Assembly (NCBI RefSeq): GCF_004364175.1
Contig: NZ_SNZW01000011.1
Span: 372,001 to 436,000 of the forward strand
Reading direction: 5' to 3'
DNA: 64,000 nucleotides
Origin: Maribacter caenipelagi
GTDB lineage: Bacteria > Bacteroidota > Bacteroidia > Flavobacteriales > Flavobacteriaceae
This document shows positions 32,495 through 42,082 of this stretch, piece by piece. How positions within the stretch are numbered: position 1 is the stretch's first letter; every line of letters begins with the position of its first letter. The position numbers and the translations under genes were made by a program. A model generated the notes under the pieces. It searched no databases. It saw nothing but the letters and a program-made list of their open reading frames with translations, and was not told the DNA's origin.

Positions 32495-34249
32495 CTATTC
32501 TTGAATATCCAACTTCAAGTTTAATTCTTTCAATTGTTCGTTATCAATCGGGGCAGGAGCATCGATCATTACATCGCGCCCACTATTGTTCTTAGGGAAG
32601 GCAATAAAATCTCTAATAGTTTCTTGTCCGCCTAAAATAGCAACAAGCCTATCTAAACCAAATGCTAGCCCGCCATGTGGTGGTGCACCGTATTGGAAGG
32701 CATCCATTAAGAACCCGAATTGTGCTTTTGCTTCCTCCGGAGTAAAACCTAAATGCCTGAACATGGTTGCCTGCATATCTTTATCGTGAATACGAATAGA
32801 TCCACCGCCAATTTCGTTACCGTTCAATACCAAATCGTAAGCATTTGCACGTACAGCACCTGGATCAGTATCCAATAATTCTAACTGACCTGGTTTTGGT
32901 GATGTAAACGGGTGGTGCATTGCATGGTAATGACCAGTTTCTTCATCAAGCTCCAATAATGGGAAATCTACTACCCATAATGGTGCAAATTCGTTTGGTT
33001 TTCTTAGTCCCAGTCTAGTAGCCATTTCCATACGTAAGGCACTTAATTGTGTTCTTGTTTTATTGGCATCGCCAGAAAGTACACATATAAGGTCACCAGC
33101 TTTGGCGTCAGTTGCTTCTGCCCACTTAGCCAAATCATCTTGGTCATAAAATTTATCTACGGTAGATTTAAAGCTTCCGTCTTCATTACATTTTACGTAA
33201 ACCATACCATTGGCACCAACTTGAGGGCGCTTAACCCAGTTTACTAAAGCATCTAATTCTTTACGTGTGTAAGACGCTGCACCTGGCACCGCAATACCTA
33301 CTACCAATTCGGCAGAATTAAACACTCCGAATTCTTTATGTTGGGCAATACTGTTTAATTCAGCGAATTCCATTCCAAAACGAATATCTGGCTTATCGTT
33401 ACCATATTTAGCCATGGCATCATCATAAGTCATTCTTGGGAACGAATCGATCTTAACACCATTCACTTCTTTTAAAAGGTACTTGGTCAAATTTTCGAAT
33501 ACGTTAAGTATATCTTCTTGCTCAACAAATGCCATTTCACAATCTATCTGTGTAAACTCTGGCTGTCTGTCGGCACGTAAATCTTCATCTCTAAAACACT
33601 TTACAATTTGAAAGTATTTATCCATACCACCAACCATAAGCAATTGCTTAAATGTTTGTGGCGATTGTGGCAAGGCGTAAAACTGACCTTCGTTCATACG
33701 ACTTGGTACCACAAAATCACGAGCACCTTCTGGTGTAGATTTTATTAAATACGGAGTCTCAACTTCTATAAAGCCTTCGCCAGATAAAAACTTGCGAACG
33801 GCCATAGTTACCTTGCTTCTAAAAATAAGATTGTTTTTTACAGGATTTCTACGGATGTCTAAATACCTATATTTCATTCGTAGGTCTTCACCACCATCGG
33901 TTTCGTTCTCGATAGTGAACGGCGGAGTCTTAGATTCGTTTAAAATGGTCAATTCAGAAACTAAAACCTCAATATTACCCGTTGGGATGTTAGCATTTTT
34001 TGAAGCTCTTTCAATAACCTCACCTTTTATTTGAATAACAAACTCTCTACCCAAATTTCTTGCCTGTTCTAAAAGCTCAGCACTGGTGCGATTTTCATCA
34101 AGTACCAATTGTGTAATACCATAGCGATCTCTTAAATCTACCCAAACTACGAAACCTTTGTCTCTAGTTTTTGCTACCCAACCGGATAGTGTAACCGTTT
34201 GGCCAATATGTGATTCTCTTAGTTCCCCGCAGGAATGGCTTCTATACAT
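32495..34249 (-). CDS. aspS: Aspartate--tRNA ligase
   Basis: This 584-residue class II synthetase charges tRNA-Asp. It has an N-terminal OB-fold anticodon domain ([15 protein letters not shown]), motif 2 [18 protein letters not shown], the bacterial GAD insertion in the middle, and motif 3 [15 protein letters not shown] at the C-terminus. Length is normal. A perfect -7 box TAAATTTG lies on the minus strand at 34272-34279, about 23 bases before the ATG, though without a clear -33 partner. The gene is monocistronic, ending at a strong hairpin. Confidence 0.97.
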   Translation of the reverse strand: MYRSHSCGELRESHIGQTVTLSGWVAKTRDKGFVVWVDLRDRYGITQLVLDENRTSAELLEQARNLGREFVIQIKGEVIERASKNANIPTGNIEVLVSELTILNESKTPPFTIENETDGGEDLRMKYRYLDIRRNPVKNNLIFRSKVTMAVRKFLSGEGFIEVETPYLIKSTPEGARDFVVPSRMNEGQFYALPQSPQTFKQLLMVGGMDKYFQIVKCFRDEDLRADRQPEFTQIDCEMAFVEQEDILNVFENLTKYLLKEVNGVKIDSFPRMTYDDAMAKYGNDKPDIRFGMEFAELNSIAQHKEFGVFNSAELVVGIAVPGAASYTRKELDALVNWVKRPQVGANGMVYVKCNEDGSFKSTVDKFYDQDDLAKWAEATDAKAGDLICVLSGDANKTRTQLSALRMEMATRLGLRKPNEFAPLWVVDFPLLELDEETGHYHAMHHPFTSPKPGQLELLDTDPGAVRANAYDLVLNGNEIGGGSIRIHDKDMQATMFRHLGFTPEEAKAQFGFLMDAFQYGAPPHGGLAFGLDRLVAILGGQETIRDFIAFPKNNSGRDVMIDAPAPIDNEQLKELNLKLDIQE

Positions 34250-34432
34250 AGTACTTGCTTTAATGAATTGGCAAATTTAAGAAGTCTATTTCATTATAGA
34301 TCTATTTAGCTGGTAGCTTTTACACGATGACCAGTTGTGCCTATGTTAAACATGAATTGTTGTTAAAATACTGTAAAATAGAACATTATAAGCCCAATGT
34401 AAATTTAATGTAAACTAAAAGTTACCAAAACA

Positions 34433-34462
34433 TTGATTAATTGGAAAATAAATGTATATTTG
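34433..34462 (+). promoter_or_regulatory. Bacteroidota-type promoter of the MORN protein gene
   Basis: TTG at 34433-34435, a 19-base spacer and TATATTTG at 34455-34462 fit the consensus exactly. Predicted initiation near 34469 gives a leader of about 38 bases before the ATG at 34507. Confidence 0.8.
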
Positions 34463-34506
34463 TAACGTTAGTGTTAAGGAAGAAATTAATTTAAAAAATA
34501 TATCCC

Positions 34507-34854
34507 ATGAAAAAAATCTTAATTATAGCTGTAATGGCATTGTCTTTAGGAGCATATGCTCAAGTTGATCCTACTTTTGAAAAAGAGGGTGATAAAGTAA
34601 AAGCTACATATTTTCACGCCAATGGAGAAAAGTCTCAAGAGGGCTATTTTTTAAATGAAAAGTTGGAAGGACAATGGAAAATGTTCAATGAAAAAGGAGA
34701 GAAGATTGCAATGGGTAACTATGATAATGGTGTAAGAACCGGTAAGTGGTTATTTTGGGAAGGTGATGTAACGAGTGAAGTAAACTTCGATAATAATAGA
34801 ATTGCTAGTGTAAATAAAGCTAGTAAAAAAGATCCTGTTGTAAGCAATAAATAA
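34507..34854 (+). CDS. Exported MORN-repeat (YwqK-like) protein
   Basis: This 115-residue protein has a signal peptide (ILIIAVMALSLGAYA) followed by MORN-type repeats: ANGEKSQEGYFLNEKLEGQW, NEKGEKIAMGNYDNGVRTGKW and WEGDVTSEVNFDNNRI. These repeats appear in proteins labelled as YwqK antitoxins, but that label rests on one Bacillus gene; no toxin lies nearby. A periplasmic or surface location is expected. It has its own near-perfect promoter and ends at a strong terminator, so it is a single-gene unit. Confidence 0.85.
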   Translation: MKKILIIAVMALSLGAYAQVDPTFEKEGDKVKATYFHANGEKSQEGYFLNEKLEGQWKMFNEKGEKIAMGNYDNGVRTGKWLFWEGDVTSEVNFDNNRIASVNKASKKDPVVSNK

Positions 34855-34872
34855 TCTCAATCAACAACAATA

Positions 34873-34906
34873 AAAAAGCCCCGTATCATTTGATACGGGG
34901 CTTTTT
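34873..34906. terminator. Bidirectional intrinsic terminator
   Basis: A 16-bp perfect dyad running from AAAAAGCCCCGTATC to its complement GATACGGGGCTTTTT (34873-34906) lies between the MORN gene and the convergent RND efflux operon. It should end both transcripts. Confidence 0.93.
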
Positions 34907-34924
34907 ACTTTAGTTATTTTGTGG

Positions 34925-37900
34925 TTATGCCACTTGTTCTAATTGTTTATTTTCTTCATTACTATTACTGCCGAAACCGCTAAACTTTATTTTTATACGG
35001 TATACTATGTTGAATAATACTGGCACGATTATAAGGGTTAAGAAAGTCGCAACGATTAATCCGAAGATAACCGTCCATGCTAATGGTCCCCAGAAAATTA
35101 CGTTGTCACCACCAATGTATATATGCGGATTAAACTCTGTGAATAGCGCAAAGAAATCAATGTTGAGTCCGATTGCAAGCGGAATCAATCCTAATACGGT
35201 GGTAATTGCTGTTAATATTACTGGGCGTAATCTTGCCTTACCACCAACAATCATGGAATCGGTTGCATCTTCCATGGTTAACAGATCACTGTCTTCCATA
35301 CCAAGACGCACTTTTTTACGATCTATCAGAATTTGGGTGTAATCTAGGAGTACCACTCCGTTATTTACCACAATACCGGCTAACGAAATAATACCCATCA
35401 TAGTCATCATAATTACGAAAGACCATCCGGTAATCATCAATCCTCCAAATACACCTATAAAACTTAAGAAAATAGCGATCATAATAATCAAAGGTTTAGA
35501 AATGCCACCAAATTGGAATATTAGAATAAGCATAATCAATCCTAATCCTGAGAAAAAGGCACCTATTAAGAAAGCTTGTTGCTTAGCTTGCTCTTCTAAT
35601 TGACCTGTGTAATCAATTTTAACGGTTGCGGGAGTTCCATCAAAACTTTCCATCTCATTTTGAATCTCGGCCACAATAGCACCGGCATCTGTAAAACCAG
35701 GTTTTAATCCGGAATAAATAGTTACTACTCGTTTTCCGTCTCGGTGTTTAATAGCACTATAACCAGATGTGTTTTTCTCGGTGGCTACAGCAGAAATCGG
35801 AATCTCCTTAATCTGCCCGTTAGAAGGATCTCTAAAAATGATATTTTGATTGAATAACGCACTCTTATTGTATCTCAAATCTTCATTGAATCGAATGTTG
35901 ATATCATAATCTTCACCATCTTCTTTATAAACACCTGCCTTTTCACCAAAAATAGAACGTCTTAACTGGTTACCAACTTGACCAACGGCAACACCCAGTT
36001 CACCTGCTTTTTCGCGATCTACAATTACCTGCATGGCAGGTTTGCCTTTGTTTACATCGATTTTCAATTCTTCAATACCGGCAATGTTTTTGGTGTTGAT
36101 GAAGTTTTTAACGTCTTCGGCGGTATTGATCAGTTCATCATAATCATTACCTTCAAGCTCAATATTAATAGGAAAACCAGCTGGTGGACCATTGGCATCT
36201 TTTTCTACAGAAATGGCAACACCTGGGTAAACACCCTGTAAGGCAGCCTGCACACGACCACGAATATCCTCGGTATTTAGGCCATTACGATATTTATACT
36301 CACTAAAGTTTACGGTTACCTTACCCTTATGTGGCATTTCTGCAGATGACCCACCATCTGTAAGCGGATTACCAGCACCTTCGCCAACAACAGATACAGC
36401 TGAGGCCATCATAAAGTTTTTACCATCTGCATTCTTGTACCTATCATCATCCATGATAGCGTACACCTGCTTTTCGACCTCTTTGGTGATTTCATTGGTT
36501 TTCTCAATAGAGGTACCTTCAGGATATTCTACATACACATAGATTTCATTTGGTTTATTATCAGGGAAGAATTCAATTTTGGTTCTGCCACTACCTACAG
36601 ACATTCCAAATAACATAAATACACCAATCAACATTAAAAAAGTTACACCAAAATACCAGTATACATTACTACCTCTTAAGGCATGTTTTAAACGACGCTC
36701 ATACCAATTTTCGAAATGAGCCATTGTATTCTTTTGAAATCTAATTGCAGATCCCTTAATGATATATTTGTATGCCCAGAACATGATTCCGGTCAATATC
36801 AACACAGAACCCAAGCCACGCATGGCGCCACCAAAAATTAGTATTAAGGCACCTAGGCCACCTAGAATAGCACTCATTCTAATCAATTGCTTTAAGGTCA
36901 GTTCTTTTTCATCTGTACTCATGAATTTCGAAACTAACATAGAGTTCATGAAAATTGCCACAAACAATGACGATCCTAAAACCACAGAAAGTGTAATAGG
37001 GAAGTAGATCATAAACTGCCCGAAAATACCAGGCCAAAGACCTAATGGTACAAACGCTGCCACAGTTGTAGCTGTCGATATGATAATTGGGTAGGCAATT
37101 TCACCGATACCTTTTTTAGCAGCTTCGATTCTAGACATGCCTTCGTCCATTAAACGATATACGTTTTCTACTACAACAATACCGTTATCAACCAACATAC
37201 CAAGCCCCATAATCATTCCGAAAAGGATCATTGTGTTTAAAGTGTAGCCAAGCCATGAAAGAATTACGAAAGACATGAACATAGACATAGGTATCGCAAA
37301 ACCAACGAATAATGCATTTCTAAAGCCTAGGAAAAACATTAAAACGGTTACAACTAGAATAATACCAAAGATGATATTATTGACCAAATCATCTACTTGG
37401 TTCAGTGTACGTGTAGAAGAATCATTGGCAATAGAAATATTTAAATCTGGAGGAAAGTAATCTGCTTTCTCCTTTTTTACCAACGCCTTTATTTTATCAG
37501 CTGCTGAGATTGAATTTCTACCTGCTCTCTTTTTAACATCGAGCATCACTACATTATTACCAAATTCTCTAGCATATGTAGTTTTATCTTTTGCTTGAAA
37601 GTTGATGGTTGCAATATCTTTCAAGTATACGGCGCCATTTTCAGATTTGACTACAAAGTTGTTCAATTCTTTAGGGTCCTCTACTTCACCAAGAATACGA
37701 ATGGTTCGTCTTTGTCCTACGGTTTTTAAATTACCTGCAGACATGGTCATATTACCATTATTTATTGCATTTATGACATCTTGAAAGCTAATTTTTGCAG
37801 CCATCATTTTATAGATGTCTACACCAACTTCTACCTCTAAATCTTGTGCACCACGTATATCCGCTTGTTTGATTTCAGGTAGATCTTCTACTTCATCCTG

Positions 37901-38428
37901 TAAATATTCGGCGAACTCTTTTAATTTTTCTACAGGATAATCACCTGTAAAGTTGATGTTCATAATAGGTACCTCTTCTGAAAAGTTGAGGTCAAAGACA
38001 TTAGGCTCAACCTTTGCCCCATTGAAAGTAGGCCAGTCTTCACTAGCTTTTTCACTATCAACTTCATCTTTTATCTTTTGCTTTGCCTGTTCAACGGTTA
38101 TCTCTTCATCGAACTCGATAGTTACAATGGCGTAATCTTCTTGAGAAGTTGATGTAACTTCTACAACATTACTTACATTCTTTAATCTATCTTCTAAAGG
38201 ATCTGTAATCAGTTTTTCAATATCCTCAGCAGTGTTACCTGGGTAAGGTGTACTAATGTAGATTTTAGTTTCTATGATCTCAGGAAAATCTTCTCTTGGC
38301 ATGGCCATGTAGGCGCTGAATCCTAGCCAAAGAAAAATGGCTATCATGACATAAATAACCGAAGGGTTATCAATGGCCCAAGACGATAAACCGAATTCCT
38401 TATCGGCGTTCTTTTGTACTTTGCTCAT
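34925..38428 (-). CDS. RND-family efflux transporter permease (AcrB type)
   Basis: This 1167-residue inner-membrane pump belongs to the HAE/AcrB-like RND family: a first helix near residues 23-43, the PN1 opening AMPREDFPEI, a large periplasmic domain, helices 2-6, and the same order repeated. In helix 4 the usual Asp-Asp proton relay is GMLVDNGIVVVENV, that is Asp followed by Asn. Residues about 508-556 insert two extra hydrophobic stretches between the two halves (LKQLIRMSAILGGLGALILI and GLGSVLILTGIMFWAY), which AcrB does not have. It follows the adaptor gene by 6 bases and is last in the operon TetR-TolC-adaptor-permease. Substrate unknown. Confidence 0.93.
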   Translation of the reverse strand: MSKVQKNADKEFGLSSWAIDNPSVIYVMIAIFLWLGFSAYMAMPREDFPEIIETKIYISTPYPGNTAEDIEKLITDPLEDRLKNVSNVVEVTSTSQEDYAIVTIEFDEEITVEQAKQKIKDEVDSEKASEDWPTFNGAKVEPNVFDLNFSEEVPIMNINFTGDYPVEKLKEFAEYLQDEVEDLPEIKQADIRGAQDLEVEVGVDIYKMMAAKISFQDVINAINNGNMTMSAGNLKTVGQRRTIRILGEVEDPKELNNFVVKSENGAVYLKDIATINFQAKDKTTYAREFGNNVVMLDVKKRAGRNSISAADKIKALVKKEKADYFPPDLNISIANDSSTRTLNQVDDLVNNIIFGIILVVTVLMFFLGFRNALFVGFAIPMSMFMSFVILSWLGYTLNTMILFGMIMGLGMLVDNGIVVVENVYRLMDEGMSRIEAAKKGIGEIAYPIIISTATTVAAFVPLGLWPGIFGQFMIYFPITLSVVLGSSLFVAIFMNSMLVSKFMSTDEKELTLKQLIRMSAILGGLGALILIFGGAMRGLGSVLILTGIMFWAYKYIIKGSAIRFQKNTMAHFENWYERRLKHALRGSNVYWYFGVTFLMLIGVFMLFGMSVGSGRTKIEFFPDNKPNEIYVYVEYPEGTSIEKTNEITKEVEKQVYAIMDDDRYKNADGKNFMMASAVSVVGEGAGNPLTDGGSSAEMPHKGKVTVNFSEYKYRNGLNTEDIRGRVQAALQGVYPGVAISVEKDANGPPAGFPINIELEGNDYDELINTAEDVKNFINTKNIAGIEELKIDVNKGKPAMQVIVDREKAGELGVAVGQVGNQLRRSIFGEKAGVYKEDGEDYDINIRFNEDLRYNKSALFNQNIIFRDPSNGQIKEIPISAVATEKNTSGYSAIKHRDGKRVVTIYSGLKPGFTDAGAIVAEIQNEMESFDGTPATVKIDYTGQLEEQAKQQAFLIGAFFSGLGLIMLILIFQFGGISKPLIIMIAIFLSFIGVFGGLMITGWSFVIMMTMMGIISLAGIVVNNGVVLLDYTQILIDRKKVRLGMEDSDLLTMEDATDSMIVGGKARLRPVILTAITTVLGLIPLAIGLNIDFFALFTEFNPHIYIGGDNVIFWGPLAWTVIFGLIVATFLTLIIVPVLFNIVYRIKIKFSGFGSNSNEENKQLEQVA

Positions 38429-38434
38429 CGATAT

Positions 38435-39601
38435 TTATTTTTGGATTTTTACTTTTTGACCATCCTTTACACTTCTAGCACCTTCTTTAATGATTTGGTT
38501 GCCATCTGCTAAACCAGATAATACTTCAATATTCGCACCCTGAGTTTTACCAGTTATGATAACGCTTCTTTTTACCAAAGCCTCACCATCTGCATTCGGC
38601 TCTTCTGCAACAAAAACATACTGCTCACCATCTGCATTTTCTGAAATTATACTAGTCGGTATTAATATGGCATCTTCACTTGTATAGTCATTAATAGCTA
38701 CCTTTGCGGAAAGATTAGGTTTAATTTTACCTTCTTTATTTGGTACAGGTATTTCTACCTCAAAAGATCTGTTCGAGGGATTGATAAAATTGCCTGTTTC
38801 TCTAATTTTTGTAATGATACTATCACCTAAAACAGGAAAGTATACTAAAGCTTCTTTACCTTTAGAAACACTACCTATATATGTTTCTGGCACTTCTACC
38901 TCAATGTACATATCAGATAGATTTACGATACGAAATACCTCTGAACCTTGCCCGGGTGCAACTACGGTACCTTGATCTTTTATTACATTGTCAATGATAC
39001 CGGAGAAAGGAGCTCTTATAGTAGATTTCCCTAATTGACTTTGGGCTTGAGACACCATATTTTCTGCAGCTTCATAATTGGTCTTAGCTTGTAAAAATTG
39101 AATTTCTGAACCTATATTCTGATTCCATAAGCGTTCTTGACGCTCAAATGTAGTTTTGGCTAAATCAGCTTGTGATTTTAATTGGCTTAGTTGGCTTGAC
39201 ATTCCGCCGTCGTCAATAGTCGCTAATATCTGTCCTCTAGAAACTTTGTCCCCCTCTTTAACATAGACTTTTTGTAGCGTACCGGCCATTTCTGGGTATA
39301 TCAATACATTTTGTTTGGTAGATACATCACCTTGTAATTCTAAGTAGTGATTAAATAGCTCTTTTTTAGCAGTTAAGGTATTTACCAAAGGTAATTTCTC
39401 TTCATTACCCAAAATAGCAATAGCAGAATCTAAAGATTTCAGTTGTGCATCAATCAGTTTTTGTTGTGAGGTAATATCATTTTTTTTAGCCCTTATCGCC
39501 TCTAGGTCTTGCTGTGCGATAATATCTGTTACCGATTGCTCACCACTGCCACATGAGTATATGCCAACGGTTGCAATAAATAAAACTAGTATTTTCTTCA
39601 T
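38435..39601 (-). CDS. RND efflux periplasmic adaptor lipoprotein (membrane fusion protein)
   Basis: This 388-residue lipoprotein (lipobox GIYSCG, Cys17) links the inner-membrane pump to the outer-membrane channel. After the lipid anchor there is a coiled-coil pair (about residues 30-75 and 135-185), lipoyl halves VYVKEGDKVSRGQILATID and STIRAPFSGIIDNVIKDQGT, a beta-barrel (PETYIGSVSKGKEALVYF), and a membrane-proximal domain ending VKDGQKVKI. It starts 25 bases after the TolC gene and ends 6 before the permease. Assignment is secure; drug specificity cannot be inferred. Confidence 0.94.
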   Translation of the reverse strand: MKKILVLFIATVGIYSCGSGEQSVTDIIAQQDLEAIRAKKNDITSQQKLIDAQLKSLDSAIAILGNEEKLPLVNTLTAKKELFNHYLELQGDVSTKQNVLIYPEMAGTLQKVYVKEGDKVSRGQILATIDDGGMSSQLSQLKSQADLAKTTFERQERLWNQNIGSEIQFLQAKTNYEAAENMVSQAQSQLGKSTIRAPFSGIIDNVIKDQGTVVAPGQGSEVFRIVNLSDMYIEVEVPETYIGSVSKGKEALVYFPVLGDSIITKIRETGNFINPSNRSFEVEIPVPNKEGKIKPNLSAKVAINDYTSEDAILIPTSIISENADGEQYVFVAEEPNADGEALVKRSVIITGKTQGANIEVLSGLADGNQIIKEGARSVKDGQKVKIQK

Positions 39602-39626
39602 GATTTTATTTTTAATGATTGATTAT

Positions 39627-40967
39627 TTAGTCTTTTGTATTTAAAATGATTTCTAATTCGGTTTTGTTATTAATTACCTCTACCATTGACTGTAAGTATT
39701 CTTGTTGGGTAGTATATAATTGTGTTTGTGCCTGTCTCAGTTCAAAACTTGAAGCAAGACCTTCTTTATATTTGATTTGGTTTTTGTTTTCAATACGTTC
39801 AGATAGTGTTAGGTTTTGCTTTGCAGTTTCGTAATTATCAATCGCCAGTGTATAATTGTTTTTTGCATTCTCTAACTGTAATCTAATTTGTTGTTCAGCT
39901 TCGGTTAATTGTGTTTTTGATTTTTCTAAAGCAATTTTGGCACGTTGCGTACTTGCACTTCTTTTAAATGAACTGAAAATTGGAATATTTAAATCAAATC
40001 CTAAGATCGAAGAATCGAACCATTGTTGGTCTCCACTGAAAAAATCGAAGTTTTCTGAGAAGGCAGAGCTTCCGTAGTTTACATACGCATTTAAGGTCGG
40101 CAATGCGCGGCTTCGTGCCAATTTCCATTCAAAAAAACGCTGTTCGTTTAAATTTTCTGCCAGCTTATAATCAACGTTATCATTGATGTTGAAGTCGATA
40201 GCAAGAATACCTAACTCCATTTTTGACATGGTAAGATCTTCTAAGTTTTCTTGCAATTGTGTAGGTGCATTAAGGTCTAGACCCATGCTTACATTCAACA
40301 TCTGTAATGTAATGTCCTTTAGTCTAAGAGCACTTTGTAATTGATTTTCAACAGACGATAAGGTAATTTGAAGCTGATCAACGCTTTCTTCATCTCCTAG
40401 TCCGTTTTCAAACAATTTAGAAGTTTCGTAAACATTTTTCTCTAGTGTAGTTTTATTCTTTTCTAAAATAGCAACGCTCTCTTCTGCTAATAGCACATTG
40501 CCATAAGCTTCAACAACTTGTTTTCTAACGTCTAACTCTGTTTTTTCTTTATTATTCGCACTATAACTTAAAAATGCTTTGGTTGCTTGCACGCCAACAA
40601 TGTAAGAACCATCAAAAATTTGTTGGGTCAATGTTGCGGTCGCCGTGGCAGATTGAGGCTGGGAAAAAATAACTGGTATAAATGTACCAGCTTCTCCACC
40701 TGCCAGTTCTGCAGGTAATAAGGATACGGGTTGTTTTAATTGATTTTGATAACCAACAGATCCGTTAACTTGAGGAAGTCCGCCGGCAATAGTTTCCCAT
40801 TTTTGCTTTTGTGCGTCTATAATATCTCTATTTGCATTAATTGCCGAATAGTTATTTTCTAGTGCAAATTGAATTGCTTCTTCTAACGTAAACGAATAGG
40901 TTTGCTCTTGTGAATATCCTAAACTAATACTTAGAATAGTGATTAATACTAATAATTGATGTCGCAT
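39627..40967 (-). CDS. TolC-family outer-membrane efflux protein
   Basis: This 446-residue protein has a signal peptide (QLLVLITILSISLGYS), then the TolC layout of two repeats of long helices with short strands: YSFTLEEAIQFALENNYSAI at the start and ALPTLNAYVNYGSSAFSENF in the second half. Long heptad-rich helices run up to YLQSMVEVINNKTELE. It forms the trimeric outer-membrane duct of the RND system. The ATG follows the TetR stop codon without a gap, so regulator and channel are translationally linked. Confidence 0.93.
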   Translation of the reverse strand: MRHQLLVLITILSISLGYSQEQTYSFTLEEAIQFALENNYSAINANRDIIDAQKQKWETIAGGLPQVNGSVGYQNQLKQPVSLLPAELAGGEAGTFIPVIFSQPQSATATATLTQQIFDGSYIVGVQATKAFLSYSANNKEKTELDVRKQVVEAYGNVLLAEESVAILEKNKTTLEKNVYETSKLFENGLGDEESVDQLQITLSSVENQLQSALRLKDITLQMLNVSMGLDLNAPTQLQENLEDLTMSKMELGILAIDFNINDNVDYKLAENLNEQRFFEWKLARSRALPTLNAYVNYGSSAFSENFDFFSGDQQWFDSSILGFDLNIPIFSSFKRSASTQRAKIALEKSKTQLTEAEQQIRLQLENAKNNYTLAIDNYETAKQNLTLSERIENKNQIKYKEGLASSFELRQAQTQLYTTQQEYLQSMVEVINNKTELEIILNTKD

Positions 40968-41573
40968 TTATTCTTGATTTGAATTGATGATGTTATTTAA
41001 TATGGTTTTTCCTTTTGGTGTTATAATCCCTCTTAAGTGATATTCTAAAAATGAGTCCATAAGTTTACCTATTGGAAACTGTTCTAATGGAAAAATGTTT
41101 TGATCTTTAATACTGTTCATGCCGGTAAAATATATACGAGCAACAAACTCCGGATTTATATTATCTCTAAACAAGCCTTGTCTTAAACCACCTTCAACAT
41201 TCAATAATATGCACTTATGCATTTTATCGAATTGTAGTAGCTTAAGGTTTTTATGAATTTTCGGATAGTATTTCATTAATTGGTACTGAGGAGAGCTTTT
41301 TTCATTATTTAAATGAGACATTACATACTTTTTAATCTCATAAAGTTCTTCAATAGCGTTTTTCTCCATCGCTATAATTAAGTCGATACCGTTGCTTAAA
41401 TCACAGAACTTATTCATTACGCAATCTTCTACTAACGAAGTCTTATTGCTGTATTCGCTGTAAATGGTTTTTTTTGACATGCCAATCTCATTGGCAATAT
41501 CGTCCATGGTAATACTTTTAAAACCACGTTCTAAGAATAGCTGTGAAGCTGTATCTCTAATTTTTTCTTTCAT
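40968..41573 (-). CDS. TetR family regulator of the efflux operon
   Basis: This 201-residue repressor has an N-terminal helix-turn-helix (MKEKIRDTASQLFLERGFK, then ITMDDIANEIGMSKKTIYSEY) and a helical ligand-binding domain. It is the first gene of the efflux operon, which is therefore autoregulated. The -7 box TATATTTG lies on the minus strand at 41582-41589, and the inverted repeat GGAAACTTT-N10-AAAGTTTCC (41595-41622) sits right behind it, placed to block polymerase. The inducer is unknown. Confidence 0.94.
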   Translation of the reverse strand: MKEKIRDTASQLFLERGFKSITMDDIANEIGMSKKTIYSEYSNKTSLVEDCVMNKFCDLSNGIDLIIAMEKNAIEELYEIKKYVMSHLNNEKSSPQYQLMKYYPKIHKNLKLLQFDKMHKCILLNVEGGLRQGLFRDNINPEFVARIYFTGMNSIKDQNIFPLEQFPIGKLMDSFLEYHLRGIITPKGKTILNNIINSNQE

Positions 41574-41594
41574 AAGGGCTACAAATATACATCA

Positions 41595-41622
41595 GGAAAC
41601 TTTAGAAACTAAAAAAGTTTCC
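41595..41622. promoter_or_regulatory. Candidate TetR operator
   Basis: Two perfect 9-base arms GGAAACTTT (41595-41603) and AAAGTTTCC (41614-41622) flank a 10-base spacer. A second nested dyad GAAACT / AGTTTC (41605-41610 and 41616-41621) lies within. The site lies 5 bases behind the -7 box TATATTTG (41582-41589, minus) of the tetR gene. Confidence 0.65.
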
Positions 41623-41657
41623 AAAGTTTTACAATTTGTTAATGTCATATTTAAAGT

Positions 41658-42071
41658 TCACCCGTTGTTTATTGATTCATTTCTAGCAACATAATCTTTG
41701 TAGGCTTCTTCTCCTTCGTTTTTCCAGAATTCATCATAATGTTTCCATTTAGAAAAATCGTTTCTTAAGGGTTTGCATGGGTCAAATTTTGGAAACTTTT
41801 TGCGTTTGTTCTTTTTCTTGTTACCTGGTCCGTCTCCACCTCCAAAACCAAAGATTATTTTGGAGAAAAGAAGTATTCCAACAGCTTTCCAATAATCAAT
41901 TTGAGGTAATCCAAAAATATCTGGCATAAGCCAATTCCATAAGCGCATGACAATGTAGCCCACTAAAAAGGCTATCGCGAGACCTAGCAAAATAAATAGG
42001 AGAATTTTAAACGCTTTGTACACGTAGTGTTGCACTGATTTTTCCATGTTTTTTTCCAAATTAGATTTCAT
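41658..42071 (-). CDS. Small membrane protein encoded with the ECF sigma factor
   Basis: This 137-residue protein has one strong membrane helix (ILLFILLGLAIAFLVGYIVM, about residues 24-43) and a weaker one (WKAVGILLFSKIIFGFGGG, about 65-83). A Lys-rich stretch (NKKKNKRKKFP) and a charged tail follow. Its ATG is 11 bases past the sigma-factor stop, so it is co-transcribed. It has none of the usual anti-sigma features (no zinc-finger HxxxCxxC, no FecR domain), though a small membrane protein in this place could still hold the sigma factor. Homologs appear widespread in Bacteroidota as hypotheticals. Confidence 0.75.
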   Translation of the reverse strand: MKSNLEKNMEKSVQHYVYKAFKILLFILLGLAIAFLVGYIVMRLWNWLMPDIFGLPQIDYWKAVGILLFSKIIFGFGGGDGPGNKKKNKRKKFPKFDPCKPLRNDFSKWKHYDEFWKNEGEEAYKDYVARNESINNG

Positions 42072-42082
42072 AATGCTATTTT

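Noticed and set aside
34507-34854. Toxin-antitoxin antitoxin (YwqK) label for the MORN protein
   Set aside because: The protein is exported by a signal peptide and has no toxin neighbour, so the antitoxin name is not supported.
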